Translations under genes and position numbers: made by a program
In this document: one piece after another, positions 1 through 7,212 of the stretch
How the letters are laid out: every line of letters begins with the position of its first letter
How positions within the stretch are numbered: the stretch's first letter is position 1
Notes under the pieces: generated by a model
Databases searched by the model: none
Told to the model about the DNA's origin: nothing
What the model saw: the letters and a program-made list of their open reading frames with translations, nothing else
Source: Clostridia bacterium
Lineage (GTDB): Bacteria > Bacillota > Clostridia > Oscillospirales > CAG-382
Assembly (NCBI GenBank): GCA_017397605.1
Contig: JAFQII010000229.1
Coordinates: 1-7,212 of the forward strand
Length of the DNA stretch: 7,212 nucleotides
Reading direction: 5' to 3'

Positions 1-906
1 ATTCTCCCTGCGGAAGGACACGATTTGGATACCGAGGAAGAAGAACCGACCTGTACCGAATCCGGTTATATCATGGTAGTTTGCCGGGAATGCGATTATG
101 TAGAATCGTATCAGGAAATCGCTCCCTACGGACACAGTTATGAGTGGTATGATGAGATTGAGGCTACTTGTGTTGAGGACGGATGCATTTGGTATTCTTG
201 CGAGGAATGCGGGGACGAATATGTCGAACCCATCCCCGCGAAAGGGCACAACTACAAAAACAATGTATGCACTTCCTGCGGGGACGTGCTTGTTGTAGAC
301 TACGGCGTGGAGGTGCATATTTCCGACGCGCAGGCTACGGCAGGCGAGACGGTGACGGTGGATATCGTTCTGGACAAAAACGTCGGCTTTACGTATCTCA
401 ATCTGTTGCTCGATTACGATGCAACGGCGATGGAGCTTGTTTCGGTTTCCAACGGAACAATCGTGAACAGCCTGACGCAGGGCAGAAGTTACATCTGGGC
501 GCAGGCGGACAATGCGACCGCGACGGGTGTTTTGGCGACGCTGACCTTTGCGGTCAAGGAAGATGCTTCTGCGGGTGATTATGCGGTTACGGCGGAGGTC
601 ATCGAATGCTGCAACGAGCAAGAGCTTGATGTGACTGTCGGAATGACCGACGGCAAGATTACGGTGATCGACTTCGTATACGGCGACTGCAACGGAGACA
701 ACGCGATTGACGGAAAGGACGTGACGCGGTTGCTTCGTTACCTTGCAAACTACGATCCCGTGTCCGGCACGTCGGGAATTGAGATCTCCCGCGGTGCGGA
801 TGTCACGGGCGACGGTGCGGTAAACGGCAAGGATGCGACGAGGTTGTTGCGTTACCTTGCAAATTATGACCCCATGACGGGCGAGTCAAGTGTAGAATTG
901 GGTTAA
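1..906 (+). CDS. Secreted cysteine-ribbon / cohesin-like / dockerin type I protein, C-terminal part
   Basis: The reading frame is open from base 1, so the 5' end lies outside the window; 301 residues remain, ending in TAA at 904-906. A TTG at 25 is in frame, but the codons before it continue the same repeat, so it is not the start. Residues 6-94 hold two full and one shortened cysteine-ribbon repeat (GH...C...CxxC). Residues about 103-223 are a beta-rich, cohesin-like domain with an xVxVDIVLxxN...LLLDYD core. Residues 229-291 are a type I dockerin with two F-hand calcium loops (D229, N231, D233, D237, D240 and D267, T269, D271, N275, D278), each followed by a TRLLRYLANYDP helix. Such proteins are secreted by clostridial anaerobes, and dockerins bind cohesins in cellulosome-like complexes on or outside the cell. 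No catalytic domain is visible; one could lie in the missing N-terminal part. The domain calls are firm, the biological role is not known, and a scaffold or adaptor role is inference. Confidence 0.85.
   Translation: MLPAEGHDLDTEEEEPTCTESGYIMVVCRECDYVESYQEIAPYGHSYEWYDEIEATCVEDGCIWYSCEECGDEYVEPIPAKGHNYKNNVCTSCGDVLVVDYGVEVHISDAQATAGETVTVDIVLDKNVGFTYLNLLLDYDATAMELVSVSNGTIVNSLTQGRSYIWAQADNATATGVLATLTFAVKEDASAGDYAVTAEVIECCNEQELDVTVGMTDGKITVIDFVYGDCNGDNAIDGKDVTRLLRYLANYDPVSGTSGIEISRGADVTGDGAVNGKDATRLLRYLANYDPMTGESSVELG
16..282 (+). repeat. Tandem cysteine-ribbon repeats, 38-residue period, within the first CDS
   Basis: Gly-His pairs occur at residues 6, 44 and 82 of the partial protein, exactly 38 residues apart. 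Units 1 and 2 each contain a lone Cys (C18, C57) followed by a CxxC pair (C28/C31, C67/C70). The last unit is shortened to GHNYKNN then CxxC (C90/C93). The repeat begins at the window edge, so more copies probably lie upstream. The pattern GH-x(n)-C-T-x2-G-x(n)-C-x2-C-G is common in surface proteins of clostridia. Metal binding or disulfide pairing is possible but cannot be settled from sequence. Confidence 0.75.
685..873 (+). repeat. Duplicated dockerin F-hand repeats within the first CDS
   Basis: Residues 229-253 and 267-291 are two copies of the calcium loop plus helix unit, 38 residues apart. The helix part is GKDxTRLLRYLANYDP in both, differing only at Val versus Ala. The DNA is also close: both copies contain the stretch CGTTACCTTGCAAA, with third-position changes after it. 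Near-identical helices are the feature that allows dockerins in known cellulosomes to bind cohesin in two orientations; that this one does so is inference. Confidence 0.8.
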
Positions 907-913
907 ATGTTCG

Positions 914-950
914 GTAGGGGCGATTCTTGCATCGCCCCTACTTGCTTTTT
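914..950 (+). terminator. Rho-independent terminator after the dockerin gene
   Basis: An 11-base perfect stem (GTAGGGGCGAT at 914-924 pairing with ATCGCCCCTAC at 931-941) encloses a 6-base loop and is followed by a T-rich tail (942-950, TTGCTTTTT). It starts 8 bases after the stop codon of the dockerin protein. The palindrome resembles short GTAGGGGCG-type repeats dispersed in some clostridial genomes, so it may be a repeat that also works as a terminator. Confidence 0.8.
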
Positions 951-970
951 CTGTTTAACTGTGATATAAT
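942..970 (+). promoter_or_regulatory. Sigma-A type extended -10 promoter for coaX operon
   Basis: A perfect -10 box TATAAT lies at 965-970, preceded by TG at 962-963 (the extended -10 form TGATATAAT). The best -35 candidate, TTGCTT at 942-947, is weak (3 of 6) but correctly spaced at 17 bases and lies inside the T-rich tail of the preceding terminator. Transcription would start near 977, giving a leader of about 25 bases, too short for a riboswitch. Confidence 0.75.
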
Positions 971-1001
971 GTTTCTATCGAGAAAAAAGGGAAGTGAAAC
1001 C

Positions 1002-1766
1002 ATGCTGCTTGCGGTGGATATCGGCAACACCAATATTTGTTTGGGCGGTTTTGAAGGCGGCGAGATTGTTTTTGTCGCACGTTTGGCGACCAATGCGTCT
1101 TTGACAGCGGACGAATACGCCTGCAAACTGTTGGAGACACTCCTTTTGCATGGCAAGGAACGCACCTGTGTGGACGGCGCGATCGTTTCGTCGGTCGTTC
1201 CGCCGTTGAACGCGGTGATGAAAAACGCGATCCGCATTGCGTTTGGCATTGATTCCCTCGCGGTGGGTCCCGGCATCAAAACGGGCATGATGATTCATTG
1301 CGACAACCCCGCGTCGGTCGGTGCGGATCTGATCTGCGCATGTGTTGCGGCACATCGTATTTACGGCGGGCCCGCGTTGGTCATCGACATGGGCACGGCG
1401 ACCAAAATGATGGTCGTGGACGAGCGCGGTGCGTTTGTCGGTGTGTCGATCATTCCCGGCGTGAGTATGGGCTTGCGCGCCCTTTCGGAAGGGACGGCGC
1501 AACTGCCGCAGGTGTCCTTGGACGTTCCCGCTTCCGTCATCGGCAAAAATACCGCCGACTGTATGAAATCGGGTGTCATCTTTGGCAACGCGAGTATGTT
1601 GGACGGCATGATCGATCGTTTTTGCGAGGCGTACGGCAAGAAGTTGCCCGTCTACGCAACGGGCGGCGCATCTCCGATGATCATCGGCTGCTGCAAACAA
1701 AACATTACCCTCGACGAGCATCTTGTGCTCAAGGGACTCCACTTTTTGTATCAAAAAAACAAATAA
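1002..1766 (+). CDS. coaX: Type III pantothenate kinase
   Basis: This cytosolic enzyme phosphorylates pantothenate with ATP to 4'-phosphopantothenate, the first step of coenzyme A synthesis. The 254-residue length is normal for the family. Family landmarks run in order: the N-terminal phosphate-binding motif DIGNTN (D6-N11), GPGIKTGM (89-96), VGADLICA with D109 at the expected catalytic base, VIDMGTATK (127-135, acidic D129), IIPGVSMGLRALSEGTAQLP (150-169), IGKNTADCMKSG (180-191) and ATGGAS (219-224). The ATG at 1002 is chosen because it opens directly on the conserved MLLAVDIGNTN start and has an AAGGGAAG ribosome binding site at 987-994; an in-frame ATG at 969 falls inside the promoter -10 region. 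It is first in an operon with the ECF S component, 51 bases downstream. Type III kinases are known to resist feedback inhibition by CoA, so uptake may matter for control here (inference). Confidence 0.97.
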   Translation: MLLAVDIGNTNICLGGFEGGEIVFVARLATNASLTADEYACKLLETLLLHGKERTCVDGAIVSSVVPPLNAVMKNAIRIAFGIDSLAVGPGIKTGMMIHCDNPASVGADLICACVAAHRIYGGPALVIDMGTATKMMVVDERGAFVGVSIIPGVSMGLRALSEGTAQLPQVSLDVPASVIGKNTADCMKSGVIFGNASMLDGMIDRFCEAYGKKLPVYATGGASPMIIGCCKQNITLDEHLVLKGLHFLYQKNK

Positions 1767-1799
1767 AAAACATGCGTTGCACCTTTGATGGGCGACAGC

Positions 1800-1807
1800 A
1801 AGGAGGA
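1800..1807 (+). promoter_or_regulatory. Ribosome binding site fixing the ECF S component start
   Basis: AAGGAGGA is a near-perfect anti-Shine-Dalgarno match, 10 to 11 bases before ATG 1818. It decides against the in-frame TTG 1785 and ATG 1788 upstream, which would place the site inside the coding sequence and have no comparable site of their own. Confidence 0.8.
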
Positions 1808-1817
1808 TCAATCAAAT

Positions 1818-2414
1818 ATGAAACAAACAAACAAACAAGGCGTGCACACGTCAAAGCTTGTTTTGCTCGCATTGCTTACGGCAATGGTGGCGACTCTGGC
1901 TTATTTCGGCGGGTTCATCAAGATCGGCGGTTTAGCATCCATTTCGCTGACGCTGATTCCCGTTGTGGTTGGCGCGACTTTGTGCGGACCTTACGCAGGC
2001 GCATTTCTCGGAGGCGTAGCGGCTGTGATGTTCTTTGCGACACCCGATGCCGCATTCTGGCTCGGGCTTAGCGTACCGGGAACGATCATCACCGTTATGG
2101 TCAAAGGCATTCTTTGCGGTCTGTGCGCAGGACTTGCGTACAAGCTGCTCGAAAAGTACAACCGTTATCTTGCGGTTTTTGTGAGTGCGATCGTCTGTCC
2201 CGTGGTCAATACGGGTATTTTCCTGCTCGGCTCTCTTGTGTTCTTTATGGATACGGTCAGCGGCGGTGCCGCGGCGGAGGGAATTTCCGTGGGAATGTAC
2301 CTCATCGTGTTCTTTGTCGGACTGAACTTTTTGTTTGAGCTCATCGTCAATATCGCGGTAAGCCCTGCGATCGTCCGCATTCTGGACGTTGCCAAAAAAA
2401 GAACAAGCAAATAA
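1818..2414 (+). CDS. ECF transporter S component, probably pantothenate-specific
   Basis: A 198-residue integral membrane protein, the substrate-binding (S) subunit of an energy-coupling factor vitamin transporter. It has about six hydrophobic segments (roughly 13-35, 39-55, 57-74, 84-108, 116-143 and 158-186) and a Lys/Arg-rich cytosolic tail. The first helix carries an AxxxA motif (A18, A22), the kind of small-residue motif S components use to dock on EcfT. The stretch SISLTLIPVVVGATLCGP (41-58) is typical of the ECF S family (Pfam ECF_trnsprt). It follows coaX by 51 bases on the same transcript and a hairpin terminator comes right after it, so the two genes form a unit. The neighbour suggests pantothenate as substrate (PanT-like); this is inference, and another vitamin is possible. 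The ATPase and EcfT subunits are not in the window and would be shared from elsewhere in the genome. Confidence 0.88.
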   Translation: MKQTNKQGVHTSKLVLLALLTAMVATLAYFGGFIKIGGLASISLTLIPVVVGATLCGPYAGAFLGGVAAVMFFATPDAAFWLGLSVPGTIITVMVKGILCGLCAGLAYKLLEKYNRYLAVFVSAIVCPVVNTGIFLLGSLVFFMDTVSGGAAAEGISVGMYLIVFFVGLNFLFELIVNIAVSPAIVRILDVAKKRTSK

Positions 2415-2420
2415 ACATAA

Positions 2421-2449
2421 GGGGCTTTCGGACAGAAAGCCCCCCTTTT

Positions 2450-2451
<2 letters not shown>
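2421..2451 (+). terminator. Rho-independent terminator of the coaX operon in a convergent junction
   Basis: A 9-base perfect stem (GGGGCTTTC at 2421-2429, GAAAGCCCC at 2435-2443) with a 5-base loop is followed by CC and six T (2446-2451). It starts 6 bases after the ECF S component stop. The stop codon of the convergent ATPase gene (2450-2452) lies at the far end of the T run. On the minus strand the hairpin is followed by a T-rich but interrupted sequence, so it may also end transcription of the ATPase operon, less efficiently. Confidence 0.85.
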
Positions 2452-4948
<2,497 letters not shown>

Positions 4949-4955
4949 GGTGCGT

Positions 4956-4962
4956 TCCTTTC
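4956..4962 (-). promoter_or_regulatory. Ribosome binding site of the ATPase, inside the symporter gene
   Basis: On the minus strand GAAAGGA lies 7 bases before the GTG at 4948. It supports this non-ATG start and sits within the last codons of the symporter gene, so the ATPase is probably translated from the same mRNA. Confidence 0.65.
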
Positions 4963-6257
4963 TTTGGGGGAGAGATATGTCACTTCGTTGCGTTTCAAAA
5001 ACAGCAAAAACAAATTGGGAAAAATCATCAAGGCGTTGAGAATGTCAGCCGCCGCCCAAAGGGCGTTCATGGGGACACACGCGCCTGCAAAAGCGGTCAA
5101 AACGGTCAAAAGGCGGTAGACCGTTTGTCCGTACGGGAGATGCAAAAAGACGAGGCACACCTCGCTGTAATAGCACCAGCTGATGATGGACGCAAAGGCA
5201 AACACCGCCGTCAAAACGGCAAATACCCACGCGCCGGGCGCTCCGAACACCGCGCTGAACATGCCCGTCACGCGTTCTGTCCCGACGCACAACAGCGAAA
5301 GCGCCGTCAAAGTGGAGACGGCAAAGGTGTCCGCCAGAATTTCAAACGCGCCCCACTCGCCCTGCTTTTGCATATCGCCTTCTCCAGATGCGGCGTGTGC
5401 CAGCGGGGAAGAGCCGACGCCCGCTTCGTTGGAGAACACACCGCGCGCAAAGCCCGTGCGCATGGCATTGGCAAGCAGACTGCCCGAGATTCCGCCCCAT
5501 GCCGCGCGCATGCCGAGCGCTTCTTTGAAAATCCGCGCAAATGCGTTTGGCAGGGCGTGCAGATGCGTCAAAAGAATCCAAATGATCATGGCGAGGTAGA
5601 CAAGGGTTGCGGCGGGGATGAGAACGGAGTTCCATTTGCCGATGCGCTCCCTGCCGCCGAACACCGCAAGCGCGATCAAAGCGGTGCAGACCAAACCGCA
5701 CGCAACGTTCGAGACATTCAGTTCCCCCAGCGTCTCGGTCAATGAGCCGACCTGTGCGAGATTTCCGACGCCGAAGGATGCAAACACGCACAGAAACGCA
5801 AACGCCGTTCCGAGGCGCTTGCAGCCCGCCTCGGCGAGCGCAAAGGGCGCACCGCCGACGTAACCGCCGTCTGTTTTTTTGCGGTGCCTGACGGCGATGC
5901 TGACCTCGGCGTATTTGAGCGCCATGCCGAAAAAACCGCTGACCCACATCCAAAAGATACTGCCCGCACCGCCGACGGCGATGCCGTAGGCGACGCCTGT
6001 GATGCTTCCCACTCCGACCGTTCCGCCCAGCGCGGTGGTGACGGCGGCAAGCAAAGAGCGTTTGTCCGTGTTTTGGGCAAACAGCGTTCCGACGGTATGC
6101 TTGCAGATACGAAAAGGGTGCAGAGAGAACCACTTGGTGCGTATCGTAAAATATCCGCCGCTGACGGTCAACAGCGCAACCAGCGGAAAGCCCCAAAGCA
6201 GATCCCGCAGCCAAAGGATCGCCAAAACGAACACCACCTTTTTCTATCCAAACAGAG

Positions 6258-6286
6258 TTGACAAATGACGAAAAATATGATACCAT
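6258..6286 (+). promoter_or_regulatory. Sigma-A type promoter for the DivIVA-like gene and fumarase operon
   Basis: A perfect -35 TTGACA (6258-6263) is separated by 17 bases from TACCAT (6281-6286), a 4 of 6 match to the -10 consensus, and TG at 6278-6279 makes it an extended -10. Transcription would begin near 6293, about 33 bases before the ATG at 6326. Confidence 0.75.
6277..6285 (-). promoter_or_regulatory. Possible extended -10 element for the symporter-ATPase operon
   Basis: On the minus strand TGGTATCAT matches an extended -10 (TATCAT at 6282-6277). No recognisable -35 lies at 16 to 18 bases upstream. If real, it overlaps the -10 of the divergent plus-strand promoter base for base, and the leader to GTG 6237 would be about 33 bases. 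It is the only candidate I see in the 88-base divergent gap. Confidence 0.25.
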
Positions 6287-6325
6287 GAACTATCAAGACG
6301 AAATATGGGAAGGAATGCGAGCACG

Positions 6326-6862
6326 ATGGCAGAAGCAATGTTTGCAAAAGCGGGACGCGGATACAACCGCGAGCAGGTCGATGCGTTTTTGGTTGAACTT
6401 AACGCGGCCTTTGCGGAAAAAGAAGCCGCGCTCAATGACCGCATCAGAGAACTGTCTGCGGCTTTGGCAGAAGCAGAGGAAAAATTGTTGGAGAGCACGG
6501 CAAAAAATGCCGAGCTGGAAGAGACATATTCTGCAAAGCTTGCCGAAAAAGAAAAAGAATGCGAGGCAATGCACGCGAGCATCGGTCAGCGTCTGATGAC
6601 GGCGGATACCCGCGCCGAAGAGATCGTTGCAAACGCGCAGGCGCAGGCGGATTCCGTGCTGGCGGGCGCGCGCAGACGCGCGGAGCTGGAATCTGAACGT
6701 ATCGTTGCCGAGACCAGACGGAGCTGTGCGGTGATCGGTCAGGTGGCGGCAGAGCTTTCGACCAGGATGAACGCGGTTTCGGCGGAAATGCGCAAGACCG
6801 AGGCATATATGAACGCCGCGCTGGAGGATGCCAGACGCAAGGCGACGGGCAAAAAGGGATGA
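6326..6862 (+). CDS. DivIVA-like coiled-coil protein
   Basis: A 178-residue protein whose N-terminus, MFAKAGRGYNREQVDAFL (residues 5-22), matches the DivIVA domain pattern F-x(n)-RGY-x3-x-VD-x-FL. In DivIVA this segment binds the membrane and recruits partners at the poles and division septum of Gram-positive bacteria. The rest is Ala/Glu/Arg-rich and predicted to be almost all coiled coil (about 23-85 and 95-150), with a basic tail. There is no signal peptide or membrane helix, so it is cytosolic or membrane-peripheral. ATG 6326 is preferred because GGGAAGGA at 6307-6314 lies 11 bases before it; an ATG at 6305 in the same frame would add seven residues before the conserved start but lacks a site of its own. 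It heads a transcript with the fumarase beta subunit, sharing ATGA. Whether it is the main DivIVA of the cell or a paralogue such as GpsB-type or another DivIVA-domain adaptor cannot be told from one gene; the usual ylm/sep neighbours are absent, which favours a paralogue. Confidence 0.82.
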   Translation: MAEAMFAKAGRGYNREQVDAFLVELNAAFAEKEAALNDRIRELSAALAEAEEKLLESTAKNAELEETYSAKLAEKEKECEAMHASIGQRLMTADTRAEEIVANAQAQADSVLAGARRRAELESERIVAETRRSCAVIGQVAAELSTRMNAVSAEMRKTEAYMNAALEDARRKATGKKG

Positions 6863-7212
6863 AGCACGTCCGTGTAGAGGAGTCCGCATTGTGGATTCCG
6901 AGCTTGCACGCCGGCGAGACGGTATTGCTTTCGGGCACGGTTTATACCGCGCGCGATGCGGCGCATAAGCGTATCATGTCGCTCTTGCGGGATGGCGGGG
7001 AACTGCCGTTTCCGATCGACGGCTCGTTTGTGTATTACGCAGGGCCTACCCCTGCACCAGAGGGACGCGTGTGCGGCTCGTTCGGGCCGACGACGTCCTG
7101 CCGTATGGACGGCTTTGCACCGACGCTGTACGACATGGGCATGCGCGGACCGCTCGGCACGGGCGGCAGATCGCGCGAGGTTGCGGAGTCCATCCGCAGA
7201 AACGGCGGGATC
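6859..7212 (+). CDS. Fe-S hydro-lyase (fumarate/tartrate dehydratase) beta subunit, N-terminal part
   Basis: The frame opens at ATG 6859, overlapping the DivIVA-like stop as ATGA, and runs off the window after 118 codons; the family has about 180-200 residues. It matches the class I fumarase C-terminal domain (Fumarase_C): LHAGETVLLSGTVYTARDAAHKR (split as residues 16-26 and 27-38), LPFPIDGSFVYYAGPTPAP (49-67), and GPTTSCRMDGFAP (76-88). With an alpha subunit carrying the 4Fe-4S cluster it would interconvert fumarate and malate, or dehydrate L-tartrate; the beta sequence alone does not separate these. The alpha gene is not upstream, so it must lie downstream or elsewhere. AAGGG directly abuts the ATG, too close for a good ribosome binding site, which suggests translation coupled to the upstream gene. 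A TTG at 6889 has GAGGAG 6 bases before it and is an alternative start, but the family normally has about 18 residues before the AGD/AGE motif, which fits 6859. Residue 101 is Thr where relatives have Lys in GKG. Confidence 0.92.
   Translation, partial: MKHVRVEESALWIPSLHAGETVLLSGTVYTARDAAHKRIMSLLRDGGELPFPIDGSFVYYAGPTPAPEGRVCGSFGPTTSCRMDGFAPTLYDMGMRGPLGTGGRSREVAESIRRNGGI

Noticed and set aside
685..873. Dockerin duplication considered as a DNA-level direct repeat or recombination site
   Set aside because: The similarity follows the protein repeat and third positions have diverged, so it is an ordinary dockerin domain structure and not a mobile or site-specific element.
907..1001. Possible riboswitch or leader control upstream of coaX
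   Set aside because: The gap is almost filled by the terminator and promoter, and the predicted leader is only about 25 bases, too short for an aptamer.
975..1811. A 278-codon open frame on the minus strand opposite coaX
   Set aside because: It is the antisense shadow of coaX: His- and Arg-rich, no domain, and it crosses the coaX promoter and the ECF ribosome binding site.
5342..6286. A 314-codon open frame on the minus strand in a different frame of the symporter
   Set aside because: It is very rich in Arg, Cys and Ser, has no domain, and is the alternate-frame reading of the symporter gene.
6293..6889. A 198-codon minus-strand frame opposite the DivIVA-like gene
   Set aside because: Its sequence is low-complexity and shadow-like, while the plus strand has a promoter, ribosome binding site and a DivIVA motif.

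Overview
The window looks like chromosomal DNA of an anaerobic, probably gut-associated member of the Firmicutes (class Clostridia). The pointers are a DivIVA-family protein, a type III pantothenate kinase beside an ECF-type vitamin transporter S component, a secreted protein with cysteine-ribbon repeats, a cohesin-like domain and a type I dockerin, and a two-subunit (class I, Fe-S) fumarase/tartrate dehydratase. This is inferred from gene families only; there is no rRNA or other taxonomic marker. Coding density is very high: the longest stretch outside a gene is about 95 bases.

Layout. (1) Bases 1-906, plus strand: the C-terminal 301 residues of an extracellular protein whose start lies upstream of the window. 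It ends at a strong hairpin terminator (914-950). (2) Bases 942-2414, plus strand: an extended -10 promoter drives coaX (1002-1766) and an ECF S component (1818-2414). Together they plausibly take up pantothenate and phosphorylate it, the first committed step to coenzyme A. A second hairpin terminator (2421-2451) ends this operon and separates it from the convergent genes. (3) Bases 2450-6237, minus strand: an AGCS-family sodium:alanine/glycine symporter (4906-6237) is followed by a P2A-type calcium-transporting ATPase (2450-4948). The two overlap by 43 bases and both appear to start with GTG. (4) Bases 6238-6325: an 88-base divergent intergenic region with a good plus-strand promoter and a possible minus-strand one. 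(5) Bases 6326-7212, plus strand: a DivIVA-like coiled-coil protein, whose stop overlaps by ATGA the start of a fumarate/tartrate hydro-lyase beta subunit. The latter runs off the window end.

Most of this is housekeeping and transport content, and I see no CRISPR array, mobile element, tRNA, rRNA or obviously new defence or biosynthetic system. The parts most worth a second look are the cohesin-plus-dockerin protein with its 38-residue cysteine-ribbon repeats, the coupling of a DivIVA-like gene to a fumarase beta subunit, a Thr where that subunit normally has a conserved Lys, and the palindrome at 914-941, which may be a dispersed genomic repeat.
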